DNA of 64,000 nt from a virus. Under the pieces are notes generated by a model, which was not told where the DNA came from, did no database searches, and was given only the letters and a program-made list of their open reading frames with translations. Position 1 is the first letter of the stretch, and each line of letters starts with the position of its first letter. Where the stretch lies: IMG/VR virus record IMGVR_UViG_3300027985_000891, positions 60,899 to 124,898 of that record. The stretch is one strand, 5' to 3'. This document shows, piece by piece, positions 1 through 8,881 of this stretch. The position numbers and the translations under genes are program-made.

Positions 1-71
1 ACGCCTACACGTTTTCCATTGACAATCTTCCAGGCCGCACCCTGTTCGAGATATATTTTAGTATTACTCAT
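1..71 (-). CDS. Partial gene, N-terminus only
   Basis: An ATG at 71 on the minus strand opens a frame (MSNTKIYLEQGAAWKIVNGK, continuing) that runs off the left edge without a stop. It follows the 571-residue gene by 31 bases in the same direction, so it is probably the next gene of the structural operon. Too short to assign. Confidence 0.5.
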   Translation of the reverse strand, partial: MSNTKIYLEQGAAWKIVNGKRVG

Positions 72-102
72 CTCTTAAAAGTTTATGAGCCTGTCAGCCC
101 AA

Positions 103-1818
103 TTAAAGAATACGACCACCTCCTGCATTTGGATACTCAGCTTGACTAACTGTACCATCACCTGCCAACGTTTGTTCTACCTGATCCTGATCAGATGCAC
201 AAGTAATTGACCGTTTAATCGGACAACCAGTTGACAACAGATATGGATTCAGAATAGCTTCAAACTCCGTGCGAGTAACACTGTCTCCTGAAGGAATCAG
301 AATTACTGTTCTTCCTCGACTGGCATGCATGTTACCATGAATACCAATGTCATGTTTAGGAAGCGAATGCTCCAGAATGTAGCTACAGTAAGTTTCCTTA
401 CATACAGACTTGGTACTGTAAGCTCGAGATCCTCCATTGTAAGAACCTACTCCTGATCGCAGTGGTAAACCGAATGCTCCATGAGGATCGTATCCCCAAG
501 CATTATGATTTCTTCCACTACCACCATTATCCGTAGTATATTCTCTCCACTTCCACTCATAACCCAGGTTCTCTGGCAATTGAGCAGCTTGTGTTTTCTT
601 CACATAGGTAGATCCGCAAGCGAATCCAGAGCTTGGAAGTACACTAATACTTCTACCCAAATATCCTCGAACAGTGTCAGGTGGGAAGTCACAATTACAG
701 TCAATCTCTACTGGCTTGGCAATAAAGCGTAGACCTGCAACAGGAACATAAGCTCCATCTTCTGGTGCACTACAAGAAGGACAGTTATTAGGAAGTGTGA
801 TCGATGCAAATGGATCAGATTCTAAACAAGGAGTAATTTCTCCATCTTCATCATCGATCAACTGGAAGTCAGTCACACAGGTATTCACCTGTAAGTGATA
901 AGAACAACATGGTCGACCGGTACCAGACAAAGCAGAAGTAAATACTGCTGTTCCAAACTTTCCAAGAGCAGCATTGATCTGATTTACAATGCTAGGAAGT
1001 TGCGCCTGAAGCGACAATGTACCATCAGCAGGATTCAGTGAGTTATCAAATGTAATTGCTACAGCACCATCCACAGGATGAGTAAAGGTCAATCCTTTGA
1101 TACCTTCAATATTCAAACAGGTATTACAAGAACCTGCCACTGGATCCAAACAGTAGTCAATAGAAGCTCGAGCATGTCCTCCCCACAAACGAACTGCGTA
1201 GAAAGGCAGATTGGGCTTTTTCTTGGCCAACTTGCTAAACACTGATTGATTCCGAGGATTAGTCAGATAACCGGTGTTGTTAATTTGATCCAGTAATGCA
1301 CATGTCAGCTTGTCGGCATCAATGGCATTATCACAAGCATCACACTCGCAACAGTCAGTAGTTACACTGAAGTTGTAAGCGGAAGGTCGATTATAAGGAT
1401 ATTGATTTTGGGTAGTGTCATCCTCAACTGTCACTGTAACCCCAAAGGATTCATTGCAATGAACACACTTGTAGAACAAGTCTACGATGGGTTCTACTCC
1501 ACAACGAGGCGGTTCTGCCGTAGCAGCTTGAATATTGCAACCCCAAATAGAGTCCCCGTATGGTTTACGTAGAACATCTGCCAAACCATCACCATTAGTA
1601 TCTTCACCGATGGCAATTACGATTCGATCAGCGTCAGTCAGAGCATCACCAGGACCCATTGATACGTTGGTAGTATGATCATAAATGACCATTTGGCCAT
1701 CGAAGATCGTATTGAGGGTATACTGCCCATCCGAACCACAAACAAACACAGGCTTGTTTGCAGCGAACAAAGAGTAGTTTCCTCTTGCTACCAATACATT
1801 TTCACGTACCTTTCGCAT
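103..1818 (-). CDS. Cysteine-rich structural-type protein, 571 aa
   Basis: Large soluble protein in the head operon downstream of the capsid gene. It has about 26 cysteines, many in CxxC or CC pairs (KCVHC near residue 120, CCECDAC near 155, SCNTC near 235), which suggests metal sites or disulfides. The N-terminus (MRKVRENVLVARGNYSLFAA) looks globular, without signal peptide or membrane segment. A middle stretch around residues 270-300 resembles a beta-rich particle protein. No family recognised. Position and size make a virion component (head or neck decoration, or tail part) the best inference. The short Cys-rich genes at 11718 and 13281 in the same operon share the bias. Confidence 0.75.
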   Translation of the reverse strand: MRKVRENVLVARGNYSLFAANKPVFVCGSDGQYTLNTIFDGQMVIYDHTTNVSMGPGDALTDADRIVIAIGEDTNGDGLADVLRKPYGDSIWGCNIQAATAEPPRCGVEPIVDLFYKCVHCNESFGVTVTVEDDTTQNQYPYNRPSAYNFSVTTDCCECDACDNAIDADKLTCALLDQINNTGYLTNPRNQSVFSKLAKKKPNLPFYAVRLWGGHARASIDYCLDPVAGSCNTCLNIEGIKGLTFTHPVDGAVAITFDNSLNPADGTLSLQAQLPSIVNQINAALGKFGTAVFTSALSGTGRPCCSYHLQVNTCVTDFQLIDDEDGEITPCLESDPFASITLPNNCPSCSAPEDGAYVPVAGLRFIAKPVEIDCNCDFPPDTVRGYLGRSISVLPSSGFACGSTYVKKTQAAQLPENLGYEWKWREYTTDNGGSGRNHNAWGYDPHGAFGLPLRSGVGSYNGGSRAYSTKSVCKETYCSYILEHSLPKHDIGIHGNMHASRGRTVILIPSGDSVTRTEFEAILNPYLLSTGCPIKRSITCASDQDQVEQTLAGDGTVSQAEYPNAGGGRIL

Positions 1819-1855
1819 GATTATATGTTTAAAAATGTTATTAAATCAACCTGCT

Positions 1856-2581
1856 TTACTGCATATATAACTTATCAGTAAAGAGAATTTCCTTGAGTTT
1901 CGCTTCAAAATCATTCATCAACCCCAAGTCTCTCAAGGCATAAACTACTGCCACATCTACAATCTTTCTCCACAGGAACGTACTATCAATTATAAAGTCC
2001 GAATCCTGGCTTACCTGTTCGCCGGCAGCATTGGTATAAGACGAAGCTTGATCTAGTAACGAGGGTGCTGCAATATTATCCGGTTTAAACATGTAGTCCA
2101 TATAGAACTCCACGATTTCGTGTTCCGGTTTTTTATACACATAGTACCCGTCATTCCCCTCTTCTCCAAAGGTCTCTTCCCATTCAAAACTAGGCTCCCA
2201 ATAAGGATCTTTTAAAGACTCGTTGACATCATCTGTTTGAATAGTGAATACCCGAAGTCTTCTTTTCTTATCACAATCCTTGGTTTTAAATATGGCCCAT
2301 TGCGTTAATGCTCTATAGTATTTGTCCGGAAACTTAAATACTACACATTCACTTGTGGACCTGACCACAGAGAGTTTCTGTTTCTTTTTCTCCAATAACC
2401 GTAAATGATTACGGATGGTAGTATTGATTTCTGATAAAGCGTAGAAGTTCTCCAGTACGACTTCTTTAGCATGATTGAAGTAAGAATCCCGGGCGGCAAC
2501 CGATATTTTCTTGTTGTACCCTGAATCTATTCTATTAATCTGCTTGATGAACTCATAATGGAACTGCGTCGCTTTAATCAT
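1856..2581 (-). CDS. Structural operon protein, 241 aa (possible neck/ring adaptor)
   Basis: Mostly helical, highly charged protein whose start overlaps the stop of the 321-residue gene by 8 bases, so the two are translationally coupled. It begins MIKATQFHYEFIKQINRID, followed by a long helical stretch to about residue 75, and a C-terminal helical part (IVDVAVVYALRDLGLMNDF). In crAss-like phages genes just after the capsid gene encode head-to-tail ring proteins of about this size. That placement is the only ground for the guess and no signature residue was identified. Confidence 0.7.
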   Translation of the reverse strand: MIKATQFHYEFIKQINRIDSGYNKKISVAARDSYFNHAKEVVLENFYALSEINTTIRNHLRLLEKKKQKLSVVRSTSECVVFKFPDKYYRALTQWAIFKTKDCDKKRRLRVFTIQTDDVNESLKDPYWEPSFEWEETFGEEGNDGYYVYKKPEHEIVEFYMDYMFKPDNIAAPSLLDQASSYTNAAGEQVSQDSDFIIDSTFLWRKIVDVAVVYALRDLGLMNDFEAKLKEILFTDKLYMQ

Positions 2582-3539
2582 TTTCCAATGCTTTCTCTAA
2601 TCGGATCATTACTTCCTGGTTCGCAGGATCGTTGAAATACTCATAAAGTTTACCATCAGTAGTCGCTATAGGTGTACCAAAGAGTAAGTAACCTTGCGTC
2701 TTATGCTTTTTCAATTTTCCAGTCGCCTTTGCTTTCTGGATCTTATGTCGGATGTTTAGTTCTTCGGTGTCTGCCTGACACATTTCAATGAATGCTTTTT
2801 GCTTGGTCAGTTTGGTACCTCCCATCATTGTCTTGTTGTCCTGGCTGGCATCCCATAGAACTTCATCTATAATACCGCGTTCAACACTTTCATTCGAGAT
2901 CAATCCCAGGGCGAGGGCTATCTTCATCTTCTTAGCATCGTTTAAAGCTGCGTACAACTTCGTTGCTTCAACAGAGAGCGTTCTCGCCTCTTTCTTGATC
3001 TGAGTGTCAATGTTCTTATCAGTGATCACATACTTCACTCGTTGAGATAGAACCGGATTAATCTTCTCACCTCCATGTTGGAAGTGATGATCCGCATTCA
3101 TTCCCGCAAGAATGATCTTGTCAATCGGTCGACTTTTATCTAAAGAAGCTTGACCTTCATACGTAATCACCCTCAATAAAGGATGACTGAAGAATGGATC
3201 GGCAGAGTCATAGACATCGGCAGAAGTAATGTATTCTTTAGCCCTTGGATGTTTATCCGGATACTTCAGTTTACATGCTACTACCAGTTTGTCCAATTCT
3301 GCTTGCTTCTTTTCATCCATCGTTTCATAACCCTTCAACATCCACATTCGGCGTGAAGCAGACCAATTAGGTCTAAACATTTGTCTTGAGTTCGGAAAGC
3401 GCTCGGATTTATATTCTCCGGTAGCGCGATCCTCCTCATGATTGTTTTCAGTGATCTTCTGAAACTGTGTCATTAGACCATTAATAGCCTTGAAGCGTTT
3501 GCTTCCCTGCCTTGGTCTGATCGTGATTAATTCTGCCAT
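2574..3539 (-). CDS. Structural operon protein, 321 aa, unknown
   Basis: Basic, helix-rich protein starting MAELITIRPRQGSKRFKAIN, 17 bases after the capsid gene and overlapping the next gene by 8 bases. It contains Lys/Arg-rich segments near residues 255-285 (RHKIQKAKATGKLKKHK) and no membrane segment. The basic patches could bind DNA or the acidic scaffold. Its place directly after the major capsid gene suggests a virion or assembly role. Function not recognised. Confidence 0.7.
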   Translation of the reverse strand: MAELITIRPRQGSKRFKAINGLMTQFQKITENNHEEDRATGEYKSERFPNSRQMFRPNWSASRRMWMLKGYETMDEKKQAELDKLVVACKLKYPDKHPRAKEYITSADVYDSADPFFSHPLLRVITYEGQASLDKSRPIDKIILAGMNADHHFQHGGEKINPVLSQRVKYVITDKNIDTQIKKEARTLSVEATKLYAALNDAKKMKIALALGLISNESVERGIIDEVLWDASQDNKTMMGGTKLTKQKAFIEMCQADTEELNIRHKIQKAKATGKLKKHKTQGYLLFGTPIATTDGKLYEYFNDPANQEVMIRLEKALEND

Positions 3540-3555
3540 ATTTCAATAGTTTTAT

Positions 3556-5097
3556 TTAGTACTGTACAGCTGGTTTAAACCATGCAGTCAATGTCACGTC
3601 TTTTACGCGAAGACCGAATGTGTCAGCAGCATACAGTTGATAACTTCTCTGTGGTCCACCACAATTGAATCCTTTTCCAGCACGACTGTTGATAGGACCA
3701 GCGGGTGACCATGTACCACAATCGTAACTAAAGACCTCAGAATCCCTACGCTTCAGAAGCTCGATATTGGAACCTCCACCATTACCCATACCATAGTCAA
3801 GGATAATAAACTCGTAGGAAGAAAGTGGTAAACCAGTATCCGGGTGCGTTACCGAACCGTTCAACCAGGTACTGTCAAGAATGTTCCAGTGCTCTACTTT
3901 GATGGAACCAAATGGGAAAATGGTATACTCGGTAAAGTAAGCAGTTGGATATTTCAGACCTTTATAATTGGAAGGCTGGTAAGATTTACCAGGACCGGTA
4001 AAAGTATTGAAGTCAGACTTGATAGCACTAACATCATACTTCTCAGTAATCCAGTTATTCCATAAAGTCAAACCTCCCTGTCCAGTATAAACAGTGATGT
4101 TTCGTCTTTCCGGTGGTACCCGGTCAAACCATATAGACTGAAGATAGTCTACGAACATATCAATGGATCCACCATTGATTGGGTAAGGAATCACGTTTCC
4201 ATCTTCCAAGAACTCCAAGAGTCCCGGGCCGATTCGACGGTGGAATCCTACCGTATTGTCGATGATGTTTTTACCACCACTTCGACCATAGTAAAGCATG
4301 AGTTCTTTTTCCCATTTGGCTTGTGCCAGGAACTCGGCTTCCATATAAGAAATGATCTGATCCGGATAGGATTCAGTCATAGCCTTACCTGCAGCATCCA
4401 CGGCTTGCATTCTCAAGTTCAAGCTATGCGCCTTATTGGTTACTTCTATACTCTTACCCCAATCGGTAAGATCAGACTGAAACTCAATATAGCTCATACC
4501 TCCAAACTGAGTAGAACCGTATCCTCTGGAAGCTTCGGAATAGGCTGCACCTATCTTAATCCACTTCAGAGTGGGCTCCAGTAATTCGGGAGGAAAGTAT
4601 CCGTTAGGATCTGAGTCTACAATCTGTACCGGATAAAGGAAACCAGTTCCATCGGCTACAGGCAAACCCTGAATAACAACTTGACATTCCTTCGCTACAT
4701 CTGGTGCCAAAATATCCCCTTCAACGAACCATTCTACATCCAACTTAATGTTGAACTCAGTTCCTTGAACACCGGGACAATCAACGCCTGGGTGAACATT
4801 TTCAAGCTGAACAGCCTGTACTTCACCAGTACCTCGAAGTCTCCAACGGATCCAATCAGTATCGATTACTCGAGTTCTTCCAGAACCTTGTAAAAAGTCC
4901 TGCATGGGAGTACGCTTGTCCACCAACGACGGAGCGGCAGTAGAAATGTACTGCATTACTGGATCCGTAAGATCCATCCAAGGCTTTGCAAATGGGTGCG
5001 TCAACAAAAGGATGTTCTCACTGGCAAAATTTGCCCAGTACTTATCCTTTTTGGTTGACTCCTCATAAATCTTGAATTTACTTACATTCGGTCTCAT
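3556..5097 (-). CDS. Major capsid protein, HK97-type (putative), 513 aa
   Basis: Main shell protein, by position between the acidic scaffold-like gene and the small head genes, and by a length typical of crAss-like capsid proteins (about 490-520). Recognisable blocks: DTDWIRWRLRG near residue 80; FNIKLDVEWFVEGDIL near 120; a long helix with WEKELMLYYGRSGG near 260; GPGLLEFLED and IPYP near 290; SIDMFVDYLQSIWFDRVP near 310; and SSYEFIILDYGMGNGGG near 430. Several of these blocks recur in small genes at 12172-13284 and 17887-18270, which makes this protein the parent of a set of fragments. Fold assignment is inference from family context. Confidence 0.85.
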   Translation of the reverse strand: MRPNVSKFKIYEESTKKDKYWANFASENILLLTHPFAKPWMDLTDPVMQYISTAAPSLVDKRTPMQDFLQGSGRTRVIDTDWIRWRLRGTGEVQAVQLENVHPGVDCPGVQGTEFNIKLDVEWFVEGDILAPDVAKECQVVIQGLPVADGTGFLYPVQIVDSDPNGYFPPELLEPTLKWIKIGAAYSEASRGYGSTQFGGMSYIEFQSDLTDWGKSIEVTNKAHSLNLRMQAVDAAGKAMTESYPDQIISYMEAEFLAQAKWEKELMLYYGRSGGKNIIDNTVGFHRRIGPGLLEFLEDGNVIPYPINGGSIDMFVDYLQSIWFDRVPPERRNITVYTGQGGLTLWNNWITEKYDVSAIKSDFNTFTGPGKSYQPSNYKGLKYPTAYFTEYTIFPFGSIKVEHWNILDSTWLNGSVTHPDTGLPLSSYEFIILDYGMGNGGGSNIELLKRRDSEVFSYDCGTWSPAGPINSRAGKGFNCGGPQRSYQLYAADTFGLRVKDVTLTAWFKPAVQY

Positions 5098-5121
5098 CCT
5101 TTCATTATTTATTAATCAATA

Positions 5122-6264
5122 TTAAGCTCCATCGCTGGAGAATAAGTAAGCATTCTGACGAGCAGGTTGTCGACTACGGTTTCCACCATGTCTTTGATTG
5201 AGAAGATCCATAATGTCCTCATCACGCTCTTCTTTACCTTGCTCTTTAATCTTGTCAAGCTTAAAGCCATCCAGTAATAGTTTACCAAAAGCCATTTGCT
5301 TTTCAAGATCATTTTTAAACTCTGCCTCAAGCACCTGGTACTTGGTGAATCTTCGGGTTACAGTACCTCCTTTTCCATCAGGTACCTGCCTGATTTCAGT
5401 AGGCTCGAAATAAGCAGAACGGAGTTGTTCTTTTTCCGCATCCGTTAATTTCATACCCAAAATGTTTCCTCCATCAATGATCTTATTCATTGAAAGCGTC
5501 AACTGTTTCACCTGTTCAGCATGTGCCTGCTCCTGAGCTCGTCTTTGTTGAGTCTCATTCGCAAGACGTTCCTTTCGTTTTTTATCGAAATGTTTAGTAC
5601 TGGCCTGAGCTTTTTCATTTAGTTTTTTGGAAAGCTTGTGCGTTTCAATCAAGGATTCTGTTTCGTCTTTTCCAAGACCCAGATCCATATACATGGCGCG
5701 TACACTTTCCTCCAGTTGATCTTCAGTCGCATTTTCCAAATCCAGATCAGCATACTGTCCATCATTGATGGCATCTTTTAATACAGCAGGATCACCTCCT
5801 TTCATAAGAAAGTCAATGAAATCTTTGTACTGAGCCGTCTGTTCCAGGATATGCTCTCTACCAGAATCCAATGTTTTAGCAACATAACCATCCAACTGAC
5901 TAATCAGCTGTTTCCAATCCATCTTCTTGTCAATCTCTTCACCGAAGATATCCGGACGACTTTTAGCCAACTGTACTCCTACCAATGCTGCTTCACTATA
6001 TTCAGCATATTGTTCATCAATAGGTGGTGTTACTGTCTCTACTGGTGGCTCCTCTTCTTCCTCCTCTTCTTCTTCGTCTACAACCGGTGGAGTCGGCTCC
6101 GGTTCTGGCTCTGTAGATATCTGTACAACAGGTTTTTTATCATCTATCAAAGTGTCATCCTCCTCTTCTGGAGAAATGATGTCGTCCATCCGTGTCTGGA
6201 AAGAGATCGGACCTCCGACTTCTATTTCGGCGACTAAGTTGCCTTGTTCTTCTAATTCTGCCAT
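5122..6264 (-). CDS. Acidic scaffold-like protein, 380 aa
   Basis: Lies between portal and capsid genes, where tailed phages encode the scaffold or protease-scaffold. The first 85 residues are extremely acidic and proline-rich, with a run of nine glutamates near residue 65. Residues about 90-260 are predicted helical and coiled coil (KLSKKLNEKAQASTKHF). The C-terminus carries a basic tail (QRHGGNRSRQPARQN) that could contact the capsid protein. No protease motif was seen. The Ser-rich frame on the opposite strand is only the mirror of the glutamate run. Confidence 0.75.
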   Translation of the reverse strand: MAELEEQGNLVAEIEVGGPISFQTRMDDIISPEEEDDTLIDDKKPVVQISTEPEPEPTPPVVDEEEEEEEEEPPVETVTPPIDEQYAEYSEAALVGVQLAKSRPDIFGEEIDKKMDWKQLISQLDGYVAKTLDSGREHILEQTAQYKDFIDFLMKGGDPAVLKDAINDGQYADLDLENATEDQLEESVRAMYMDLGLGKDETESLIETHKLSKKLNEKAQASTKHFDKKRKERLANETQQRRAQEQAHAEQVKQLTLSMNKIIDGGNILGMKLTDAEKEQLRSAYFEPTEIRQVPDGKGGTVTRRFTKYQVLEAEFKNDLEKQMAFGKLLLDGFKLDKIKEQGKEERDEDIMDLLNQRHGGNRSRQPARQNAYLFSSDGA

Positions 6265-6346
6265 TATTCAAAAATATTTAATAGGTTACTCAATATTCTA
6301 TAGTTAAGTTATAGGCTCCGATAAAACTACATTGCTCTATAGCACA

Positions 6347-8881
6347 TTATGTAGTCTTCATACCTTTGAGCCTAATCTCTTTAGCCTTCAAGCGCATTTC
6401 ATCTTCATGTTTCTTAAGATCAAGTGCACGGTCTTTCTCATTCTGAATAGCCTCATGTTGTATTTTGATCCGATCACGCTCCTGAGCATCATTAATCTGA
6501 TTAAGGTTAATATCATGCTGCTGGGCGTAGCGAGTAGAATTGATCTCTGCCAGGATCATATCCACTTGAGCTTTGTGGTTCATCTTTTGCATCTCGAACT
6601 GTTGCATCATCTCTTGCATCTGCTTTTGAATCTGTGCTTGTTGCTGCATAAGCATTTGCTGATTTTGCACCTCTTCCTGTCGTCGGTCTGCTGCACCCTT
6701 CTCTGCACGTTCTGCAATATTGAGAATCTCAGCCCCATTGTTAGCCCACATTAAGCGTATCAATTCAGGCATAGTGATCAAGCCATTTTGTACCATGGCT
6801 TGGGCTACACTCTTGACGTTCATGATGTTGTTGTAGTCATCTGTGGAATTCCGCACTTTGACAGCCAATTCTGCTGGGCTCATTAGCTGCCAGTCTATTT
6901 CCAGCTCTGCTACCGACATATCGTCCAGAATATACGTTCGGGCAAATTCATTATCCTTGAATGCTACCCGGGTTATCTTCAACATATAGTTGAGCAGATT
7001 CTCTACTACCTTATTATGTGTAGAATAGATATCTTCTGTTTGGTATGAGGACTGTACAATAGATTGTTGATTGTTACTTACCGCAACATACGGCGCAACC
7101 TGCCCCAGGCGGGAGGGGTTATATGACATGGATAAAGCTGCCTGCTGACGGATAAACTCCAGGTACTGTAGTCTACCGGCTACGTCTGACATAGTACTCA
7201 GATCCATATCTTTGAATATCTGAGAGTCAATACCCGGGTTCCAATCTTCATTGGTAGTATCGATCGGAGCGATCTTACCATACTTCATCATCATGATCCA
7301 TTTACCCCAGCTCCATTCTTTGGGTTTGGCATTCATGGTTGTAAGTAAAACCTTACCGACATCCGTGGCCTCCATTTCATGGATCTTAGCCATCTGTACA
7401 TTATATTTGTACTGCCATGGTTTTCCTAGATCAAGAGGCGCAACATTTTTTGCGTTACCAAATAACCTTCCGTACTCTACTCCTATATATGGAAGCTTCG
7501 TGTTCCATGGGTTATCAACAGAAGCGTATTGATAAGGTATGGGACGCTTGTTCAAATATATCGCATCTGTTGTTCCAATTTTATCAACTTCCCAAACCTC
7601 GGGGACCCAGATCACCTTTTGAGATATGTCCCCTTTCGATTGATTATACTTATAGCTCTCGTCCAGCCAGTAATGTTTGATACCTTCCTGAGTCACTCGG
7701 GTCAAATAGATTAGCTTGCGAAGTGACTTCCATACAATATGTACATGACGAATAGATGAGTATCCATCATCATCTGATCCAAACCGTTGATATATGGCTT
7801 TGACATATTCCTGTCCTGCTTTGGTCCGAATATCCGGAGAGTTTTCAAATATCTTTCCTCCAGAGTGAGCATCCGCAGCACTGACTTCTGCTACCAGGCG
7901 AGACTGCATACTATCATAGGCAATATTGCTATCGGCAAATGAGTTGAAGACACCATCCAGTTTAGCTAGATCTGCAGACTCCATGATATCTCCAAACTTA
8001 TTATGTAAGTCAGAGAGATTGATACGTTGCTCATATTTAGCCCATTCACCATCTTCAATGAAGTGTGTATTCCGGGAGGAAGAGCTCATAAACCCTACAG
8101 GATTAACCAGCTCGATATGTGGCATATTATGTCTGACCGTGACATAATAGATTTCTTCTCCGGAGATAATGCCGTGTTTAAAACCTTGATCAGTCAGATA
8201 CTTGATATCATAATGACTCATAGCCCAGTCAACTAACTTCTGTCCCTGCATCTCTGAAGGACTCTTGTAGTCCTTTCGCATATAGTTATCGATCTCATCC
8301 GGAGTCATTAACTTACTTTCCTGATCTACCTGGGACATAAACTGATCCTGTTCCTCCGGGGACAGTGAGTACGGATCTGTAATCTTAAGTCGGTACATCA
8401 CATCCATCATGGCTTGCTGACGAATGGGTTCAAGATACTTTTGACTTAAGTATTGCTGGAAGAGTTTATTCCGGTGCATTTTACGCATATTCATGCTGTA
8501 CCCGGAAGCATCAATAGCCAGTGGTTTTAATGGTCGACGTTGTTGTTCTCCCACCATAGCCTTAGCTATCTGATCAATAAGTGGTAAATGTTGTATTTCA
8601 TCATAGCCGGCACTAAGTCCTTCTTCCTCCAACTCCGCACCCATGGTCGGTACATAAGCTCGCATAGCCTCTTCACCTCTACCATTGTATAGATTATAGT
8701 TGAGTCGAAGTCTTTTCATACGTTCACTATCATAGTAATACCCATAATAGTGATCATAGAAATCGGCACACCGTTCAGCCCATTGAAATCCTTTTGCCTT
8801 CTTTTTAGCCCAGGTTAATCGCTGCTGTGGATATCCTATTTCCTGCAGTACTTCAGAGTCTATGTATTTATTAGTAGACAT
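6347..8881 (-). CDS. Portal protein, 844 aa
   Basis: Dodecameric head gate through which DNA is packaged. It sits immediately after the large terminase gene, with an 11-base overlap, and its length matches crAss-like portals. The N-terminal third contains the portal-type segment IAKAMVGEQQRRPLKPLAID near residue 105. The C-terminal 130 residues are a long Gln/Met-rich coiled coil (QNQQMLMQQQAQIQKQMQEM) ending in a charged tail, as in the portal barrel. Identification rests on gene order, length and these features together. Confidence 0.87.
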   Translation of the reverse strand: MSTNKYIDSEVLQEIGYPQQRLTWAKKKAKGFQWAERCADFYDHYYGYYYDSERMKRLRLNYNLYNGRGEEAMRAYVPTMGAELEEEGLSAGYDEIQHLPLIDQIAKAMVGEQQRRPLKPLAIDASGYSMNMRKMHRNKLFQQYLSQKYLEPIRQQAMMDVMYRLKITDPYSLSPEEQDQFMSQVDQESKLMTPDEIDNYMRKDYKSPSEMQGQKLVDWAMSHYDIKYLTDQGFKHGIISGEEIYYVTVRHNMPHIELVNPVGFMSSSSRNTHFIEDGEWAKYEQRINLSDLHNKFGDIMESADLAKLDGVFNSFADSNIAYDSMQSRLVAEVSAADAHSGGKIFENSPDIRTKAGQEYVKAIYQRFGSDDDGYSSIRHVHIVWKSLRKLIYLTRVTQEGIKHYWLDESYKYNQSKGDISQKVIWVPEVWEVDKIGTTDAIYLNKRPIPYQYASVDNPWNTKLPYIGVEYGRLFGNAKNVAPLDLGKPWQYKYNVQMAKIHEMEATDVGKVLLTTMNAKPKEWSWGKWIMMMKYGKIAPIDTTNEDWNPGIDSQIFKDMDLSTMSDVAGRLQYLEFIRQQAALSMSYNPSRLGQVAPYVAVSNNQQSIVQSSYQTEDIYSTHNKVVENLLNYMLKITRVAFKDNEFARTYILDDMSVAELEIDWQLMSPAELAVKVRNSTDDYNNIMNVKSVAQAMVQNGLITMPELIRLMWANNGAEILNIAERAEKGAADRRQEEVQNQQMLMQQQAQIQKQMQEMMQQFEMQKMNHKAQVDMILAEINSTRYAQQHDINLNQINDAQERDRIKIQHEAIQNEKDRALDLKKHEDEMRLKAKEIRLKGMKTT

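Noticed and set aside
2788-3003. Plus-strand short frames inside the structural operon
   Set aside because: They lie wholly opposite strong minus-strand genes and have no coding features of their own.
5927-6307. Ser-rich plus-strand frame opposite the scaffold-like gene
   Set aside because: It mirrors the poly-Glu coding run of the minus-strand gene; the neighbouring gene order and composition favour the minus strand.
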